Of a stretch of 64,000 nucleotides of DNA, positions 60,086 to 64,000 are shown piece by piece. Where the stretch lies: assembly GCF_052076105.1 (NCBI RefSeq), contig NZ_CP197245.1, positions 5,270,001-5,334,000 on the forward strand, in the 5' to 3' direction. The first letter of the stretch is position 1. Every line of letters starts with the position of its first letter. This DNA comes from Tardiphaga sp052076105 (GTDB lineage: Bacteria; Pseudomonadota; Alphaproteobacteria; Rhizobiales; Xanthobacteraceae). Both the position numbers and the translations under genes were made by a program. A model generated the notes under the pieces. It saw only the letters and a program-made list of their open reading frames with translations, did no database searches and was not told where the DNA came from.

Positions 60086-60940
60086 ATGAGACGCCCGACC
60101 CATCACGCCGCACACCGGCCTTTCCTGCACATCGGCGCAGTCAGCCTCGTCGCGACGTTTGTCGCCGCCATTGTGGCGCCCTCGGCCTATGCCCAGTCAA
60201 TTCCTTTGCCGCGACCTGCACCGCAGGCGCGCAGCAATGGCAGCTTCCAGATGTCGGCTTCCGAGCCCCAGGCCGTTCGGCCGCCGGTCGCAGTGGCACC
60301 CAAGACATCGGCGACGACATCCACACCGCCGAATCCGATTATTCCAGATCCGCGCCGCAACGTTCCCGCCAGCATTTTCATGAGCTTCGACGCCAATCAA
60401 AAGGCGCAGGCGAGCAAAGTCAGCAGCTATCTGTCGTCGCTCAGCAATCTGAGCGGTAACTTCGTTCAGGTAGGCCCGGACGGCAGTCGCACCACCGGTG
60501 ATTTCTTCATCCAGAAGCCAGGCAAGGTCCGCTTCGAGTATGATGCGCCGACGACCATCGCCATGGTGTCCGACGGACAGTCGCTCGCCGTCCGCGACTC
60601 CAAGCTGGCGACCCAGGACATTTACCCGCTCTCGCAGACACCGTTGCGGTTTCTGCTGTCCGATCGCATCGACCTGATGAAGGACACCAATGTGGTCGCC
60701 GTCACCGCTGACGACCTTTATACGTCGGTGACCATTGAGGAAAAGAACGCGCTGGTCGGCACCTCGCGCCTGATGCTGATGGTCGGCACCAAGGATGGCC
60801 AGCTCAAACAATGGACCGTCACCGACCCGCAGGGCTACGACACCACGGTCGCGATCTACAATCTCGACACCGCGAAAAAGCCCGACCCGGGGCTTTTCAA
60901 GATCGACTTCACCAAATATCCCACCGGAACAGCGAATTAA
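60086..60940 (+). CDS. lolA: Outer-membrane lipoprotein carrier protein LolA family
   Basis: A protein of about 284 residues that ferries lipoproteins across the periplasm to LolB or the outer membrane. A signal peptide (HIGAVSLVATFVAAIVAPSAYAQ) is followed by a Pro/Ala-rich segment to about residue 105, then the LolA beta-barrel domain: KVSSYLSSLSNLSGNFVQVGPDGSRTTGDFFIQKPGKVRFEYDAP, LAVRDSKLATQDIYPLSQTPLRFLLSD and LKQWTVTDPQGYDTTVAIYNLD. I chose the ATG at 60086 because the signal peptide begins there with AGGA upstream; a longer frame opens at 59897. ftsK-lolA-xthA is a common rhizobial order. Confidence 0.92.
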   Translation: MRRPTHHAAHRPFLHIGAVSLVATFVAAIVAPSAYAQSIPLPRPAPQARSNGSFQMSASEPQAVRPPVAVAPKTSATTSTPPNPIIPDPRRNVPASIFMSFDANQKAQASKVSSYLSSLSNLSGNFVQVGPDGSRTTGDFFIQKPGKVRFEYDAPTTIAMVSDGQSLAVRDSKLATQDIYPLSQTPLRFLLSDRIDLMKDTNVVAVTADDLYTSVTIEEKNALVGTSRLMLMVGTKDGQLKQWTVTDPQGYDTTVAIYNLDTAKKPDPGLFKIDFTKYPTGTAN

Positions 60941-60953
60941 GGGCAATACGCTT

Positions 60954-61060
60954 CCCTCATGGAGAGGAGCGCGCCCCTTGGCGCGCGTCTCGAACCGTGA
61001 GATGGGAATGCGCGGCCATCCTGCGAGACGCGCGTGAAGAACGCGCTTCTCAGGATGAGG
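60954..61060. repeat. Bradyrhizobial-type intergenic palindromic repeat
   Basis: Outer arms CCTCAT (60955-60960) and ATGAGG (61055-61060) bracket inner palindromes GCGCGCCCCTTGGCGCGC and the tract GAGACGCGCG. The same opening recurs in a shorter copy at 41128. The element fills most of the lolA-xthA gap, contains no gene, and resembles a repeat family I remember from Bradyrhizobium genomes. Confidence 0.7.
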
Positions 61061-61091
61061 AGCCGAGCTTGCGGCCTATCACTGGATCCCT

Positions 61092-61907
61092 ATGCGTTTT
61101 TCCTTGACCACCTGGAATATCAATTCGGTGCGATTGCGCATCGACCTTGTCGCCAAGTTTCTCGAAGAGATGCAGCCGGATGTGTTGTGTCTGCAGGAAA
61201 CCAAGTGCCCGGACGATGCCTTTCCGCTCAAGCGCTTCAAACAGCTCGGCTATGACCATGTCGTGCTGAACGGGCAAAAGGGCTATCACGGCGTTGCCAT
61301 CGTCTCGAAACTTCCGTTCGAGAGCAGCGACATCCGCGTGTTCTGCAACAATCTGGATTCACGCCACATCTCGGTATCGTTCGGCGAAAAGGCCGGCATG
61401 GCCGTGCCGCTGATCGTGCACGATTTCTATGTGCCTGCCGGCGGCGACGTTCCTGATCCGGACGTGAATGCGAAGTTCGCACACAAGCTCTCGTTCCTCG
61501 ACGAGATGAAGACCTGCGAGCCGCTGCATCCGCGCGGCGATGCGCGTCACATCCTGGTCGGCGATCTTAACGTGGCACCGCATGAGAATGACGTGTGGTC
61601 GCACAAGCAGATGCTGAAGATCGTGTCGCATACGCCGATCGAGTGCGAAAAGCTGCTCGCCGTGCAGAGCGAAGGCAACTGGATCGACGTCGCGCGCGAA
61701 CGCATTGCACTGTCGGAAAAGATCTACACGTGGTGGAGCTACCGCGCCGCCGACTGGGCAGCGTCGAATCGCGGCCGCCGCCTCGATCACATCTGGGTGT
61801 CATCAGCTCTCAAAGATTCGATCCGCGACTTCGCCGTGACCGGCGATGCACGCGGATGGGAACGGCCATCAGACCACGTACCGGTCACGACGGTGCTGGA
61901 GCTTTGA
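61092..61907 (+). CDS. xthA: Exodeoxyribonuclease III
   Basis: A 271-residue AP endonuclease/3'-exonuclease of base-excision repair. FSLTTWNINSVRLRIDLVAKFLEEMQPDVLCLQETKCPDDAFP carries the metal Glu in QETK. NGQKGYHGVAIVSK, HDFYVPAGGDVPDPD with catalytic Tyr, HILVGDLNVAPHENDVW with Asp/Asn, WWSYRA, GRRLDHIWVS and the closing SDHVPV give the whole EEP fold. It is complete and normal in length. The convergent cyclic-nucleotide-binding gene ends 7 bases beyond. Confidence 0.96.
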   Translation: MRFSLTTWNINSVRLRIDLVAKFLEEMQPDVLCLQETKCPDDAFPLKRFKQLGYDHVVLNGQKGYHGVAIVSKLPFESSDIRVFCNNLDSRHISVSFGEKAGMAVPLIVHDFYVPAGGDVPDPDVNAKFAHKLSFLDEMKTCEPLHPRGDARHILVGDLNVAPHENDVWSHKQMLKIVSHTPIECEKLLAVQSEGNWIDVARERIALSEKIYTWWSYRAADWAASNRGRRLDHIWVSSALKDSIRDFAVTGDARGWERPSDHVPVTTVLEL

Positions 61908-61913
61908 TATCAG

Positions 61914-62363
61914 TTACTGGCTGAGCTTGGCGCCGATCAGTGTCACGTCGCTGGCGAGCTGGCTGACGCGGGTCGCCATGTCGTCGCGCAGACGGCGCGC
62001 GGCCGCGGGATCGCTGTCGAGCACGCGCTGAAACAGGCTGCGTGTGATCCGGATCGTGCTGGAATATTCCGTCGCGACCGCCGTCGAGGGACGCTGCATC
62101 GCCACCAGTAGTGCGAGCTCGCCCATCAATGTGCCGGGACCAGCGATCACTTCATGATCTCTGTCACCGTCGAGGCTGATGCGGAATGCGCCGGTCTGGA
62201 CGACATAGCCGCAATCGGCATCGTCGCCCTGCCGAAACAACACGGACCCCCGGGCAAATTCCTGCTGCTCGGAGCCGATCGCGATCACGCGCAGAGCGGC
62301 GATACCCAACAGGCGCAATGTCGGGACGCGCTCAAGCAGGGCTACATCATCATCGATCGACAT
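61914..62363 (-). CDS. Cyclic nucleotide-binding domain protein (Crp-like, no HTH)
   Basis: A 149-residue protein made of one cNMP-binding beta-roll: FARGSVLFRQGDDADCGYVVQTGAFRIS and the phosphate-binding cassette GPGTLMGELALLVAMQRPSTAVATEYSS. Arg in the cassette (QRPSTA) fits cAMP or cGMP binding. There is no helix-turn-helix after it, so it is not a Crp/Fnr regulator; it may act by protein contact. It follows the response-regulator gene by 72 bases on the same strand and may be co-transcribed. Confidence 0.88.
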   Translation of the reverse strand: MSIDDDVALLERVPTLRLLGIAALRVIAIGSEQQEFARGSVLFRQGDDADCGYVVQTGAFRISLDGDRDHEVIAGPGTLMGELALLVAMQRPSTAVATEYSSTIRITRSLFQRVLDSDPAAARRLRDDMATRVSQLASDVTLIGAKLSQ

Positions 62364-62435
62364 GCAGAACCGTGTGATCGGGACGCGCGAAGGAGAGCAC
62401 CGAACAGCTAATGGCGAATCGGCTCCCGAATCGTA

Positions 62436-63122
62436 TCACGGCACCAACTTGTAGCCACCGGCTTCGGTCACCAGGATTTCAGGATTGGCGGCGTCTTTTT
62501 CGATTTTCTGACGCAGCCGATAGATATGCGTTTCCAGCGTGTGCGTGGTGACGCCGGAATTATAGCCCCAGACTTCCTGCAGCAGCGTCTCGCGCGACAC
62601 CGGCAACTGGCCGGCACGATACAGGAAGCGCAGGATCGCGGTTTCCTTCTCGGTCAGGCGGACCTTCTTGGCGTTGGCGCCGGTGAGCATCTTGGAGCCA
62701 GGTCGGAAACTATAGGGACCGACGGTGAAAACAGCGTCTTCGCTGGCTTCATGTTGACGAAGCTGGGCGCGAATACGCGCTAGCAGCACAGCAAAGCGGA
62801 ACGGCTTGGCGACGTAATCATTGGCGCCGGACTCCAGACCGAGAATAGTGTCGGAATCGGTGTCGTGGCCGGTCAGCATGATGATCGGCGCCTTGAAGCC
62901 ACCCTTGCGAAGGCTGCGTACGACTTCGCGACCGTCAGTGTCGGGCAGGCCGACATCCATCAACACCAGATCGGGGGAATTGGCCTTGGCTGCAGTAGCG
63001 CCCTTGGCGCCGGTGTCGACAGCGGAGGCCTCGAACTCTTCGTGCAGCGACAGCTGCTCGACCAGCGCCTCGCGCAAATCAGTATCGTCATCCACGATCA
63101 GGATCTTGCGGGCATTGGGCAT
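62436..63122 (-). CDS. OmpR-family response regulator, CenR-like
   Basis: A 228-residue regulator. The receiver has KILIVDDDTDLREAL, the phospho-acceptor Asp in VLMDVGLPDTDGREVV and the Lys in YVAKPFRF. The winged-helix output ends VWGYNSGVTTHTLETHIYRLRQKIE and LVTEAGGYKLVP. DTDSDTILGLESGANDYVAKPFRFAVLLARIRAQLRQHEASEDAVF strongly recalls CenR, the essential cell-envelope regulator of alphaproteobacteria, partnered there by kinase CenK. No kinase gene is adjacent. The CenR name is from memory of the family and is not certain. Confidence 0.85.
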   Translation of the reverse strand: MPNARKILIVDDDTDLREALVEQLSLHEEFEASAVDTGAKGATAAKANSPDLVLMDVGLPDTDGREVVRSLRKGGFKAPIIMLTGHDTDSDTILGLESGANDYVAKPFRFAVLLARIRAQLRQHEASEDAVFTVGPYSFRPGSKMLTGANAKKVRLTEKETAILRFLYRAGQLPVSRETLLQEVWGYNSGVTTHTLETHIYRLRQKIEKDAANPEILVTEAGGYKLVP

Positions 63123-63371
63123 TGCGACAATCCTTTGAACGGCTGCGGCGGAGCGTTGTACGCCGCGCTGAAACAGTGGGCCAGAAATCGTGACAGGCTT
63201 CGCCGTTAACGCATATTCTAGCGCAAAATCAGCGACATTCCCGGCGAATGTACTGCTGCAGCGCGAAATAGAACATTTGCGGTAAATAGCAAGGCGGAGT
63301 TCGCGATTCGGATGGGAAGTCTCGTTATTTCAGACACTTATCGAACAAGCTTGCGTGATCGACCGCTAACT

Positions 63372-63881
63372 ATGGTTCACATTCGCGCGTCAGCCGGAGA
63401 CAGACTCCGTGGATGGCTGACGACCGACCACACAACCATACCCGTCGCGCTCGGCCGCGGCGGAATCAAGGCGAACAAACGCGAAGGCGATGGCGGAACG
63501 CCACGTGGGACATTTCACCCCATCCGGCTGTGGTGGCGAGCCGACCGCAATCCACGTCCGCGTAGCTTTCTGCCGATCCGCCCGATCACCCCCGTGGATG
63601 GCTGGTGCGAGGATCCATCTGACCGGCACTACAATCGGCCCGTGCGACTCGATCGTGGAAATGACGGCGACCGACTGGCCCGCGAGGATCATCTCTACGA
63701 CTTCATCATCGAGATCGACCAGAACACCCGGCCGCGGATCGCCGGACGGGGAAGCGCAGTGTTCCTGCATCTGGCACGCCCGAAATTCGCGCCAACCGCG
63801 GGCTGTGTTGCGATGACCAAGCCGGCCATGCTGCGGCTGCTGGCCCGGATCGGGCCGCAAACGCGCATTGTCATCGGCTAA
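63372..63881 (+). CDS. L,D-transpeptidase (YkuD) family protein, cytosolic-looking
   Basis: A protein of about 169 residues with a YkuD catalytic domain but no signal peptide or membrane anchor. VALGRGGIKANKREGDGGTPRGTFHPIRLWWRADRNPRP and the active-site end SAVFLHLARPKFAPTAGCVAMTKPAMLRLL, with the nucleophile Cys in TAGCVAM and His in FLHLAR, are typical of the short YkuD group (DUF/COG3786-like). The ATG at 63372 is preferred: the upstream 20 codons from 63312 use AT-rich rare codons. The absence of an export signal leaves its location unclear. It is the third YkuD protein of the window. Confidence 0.85.
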   Translation: MVHIRASAGDRLRGWLTTDHTTIPVALGRGGIKANKREGDGGTPRGTFHPIRLWWRADRNPRPRSFLPIRPITPVDGWCEDPSDRHYNRPVRLDRGNDGDRLAREDHLYDFIIEIDQNTRPRIAGRGSAVFLHLARPKFAPTAGCVAMTKPAMLRLLARIGPQTRIVIG

Positions 63882-63964
63882 ATCCGGTGCAAGCTCAGCC
63901 TTCAGATTTTAGAAGAAACGTGAAGATCTGACCGGAGATTGAATGACCCGGCCAGACTGATCGA

Positions 63965-64000
63965 TTACTCCGGCTTCCTGCGCGGATCGTTATGCGGCGG
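63965..64000 (-). CDS. C-terminal end of an unidentified minus-strand gene (partial)
   Basis: The last 11 codons before a TAA (63965-63967) read PPHNDPRRKPE on the minus strand. The stretch is Pro/Arg-rich with good high-GC codons, consistent with a gene entering from beyond the window. Too little is present to name it. Confidence 0.35.
   Translation of the reverse strand, partial: PPHNDPRRKPE

Overview
The window is GC-rich, densely coded chromosomal DNA of an alphaproteobacterium, most likely family Nitrobacteraceae (Bradyrhizobium / Rhodopseudomonas / Afipia group). This rests on gene order (nadD-rsfS-rlmH-envC-ctpA-deacetylase; hemD-mitofilin/Mic60-hemY; glnK-amtB; ftsK-lolA-xthA), on a CenR-like response regulator and on bradyrhizobial intergenic repeats. 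I see no insertion sequence, prophage, CRISPR array or replication origin.

Layout. 1-6376 (minus strand) is a housekeeping run: proA, nadD, rsfS, rlmH, an EnvC-like factor, ctpA with an intrinsic terminator, and the start of a probable polysaccharide deacetylase. 6453-12079 is an accessory block: a LysR regulator diverges from a seven-kilobase-scale operon that interleaves rutB, rutC and rutD with all three parts of an NMT1/SsuA-type ABC importer, without rutA or rutF. 12135-21017 holds tRNA-Thr, the heme operon with mitofilin, then tsaD, gpsA, an L,D-transpeptidase, an EVE protein, an ETF-beta lysine methyltransferase-like enzyme and topoisomerase IB. 21369-31286 has acs, a TAT-exported kelch protein, a second L,D-transpeptidase, a nuclease, an SDHAF4-like protein, rsmB, a heparinase-like protein and purH.

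31299-44963 is mainly transport and small-molecule metabolism: two MFS carriers, gamma-glutamyltransferase, a LigI-like amidohydrolase overlapping its transporter, a GST diverging from an AT-hook-bearing DUF2239 gene over a striking palindromic promoter, a MATE pump, an HCCA-isomerase/SDR pair, a ketopantoate-reductase-like gene, and a cytochrome c / sorbosone-dehydrogenase pair. 45125-52373 has tRNA-Gly, CnoX-like thioredoxin, LON-domain and Trm112 proteins, an SMR-GST-GST operon diverging from LysR, a Ubi-type hydroxylase and tesB.

52540-64000 begins with nitrogen control: two PII genes and one amtB with sigma-54-like promoter candidates. A MntA/HepT toxin-antitoxin pair follows, then an aminotransferase, ftsK, lolA, xthA, a cyclic-nucleotide-binding protein, the CenR-like regulator and a third L,D-transpeptidase. 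The most distinctive system is the rutBCD-ABC cluster: it looks built to import a compound that enters the Rut pyrimidine route at or after ureidoacrylate, or to work with a RutA encoded elsewhere. All assignments come from reading sequence and remembered family signatures; no database search was run.
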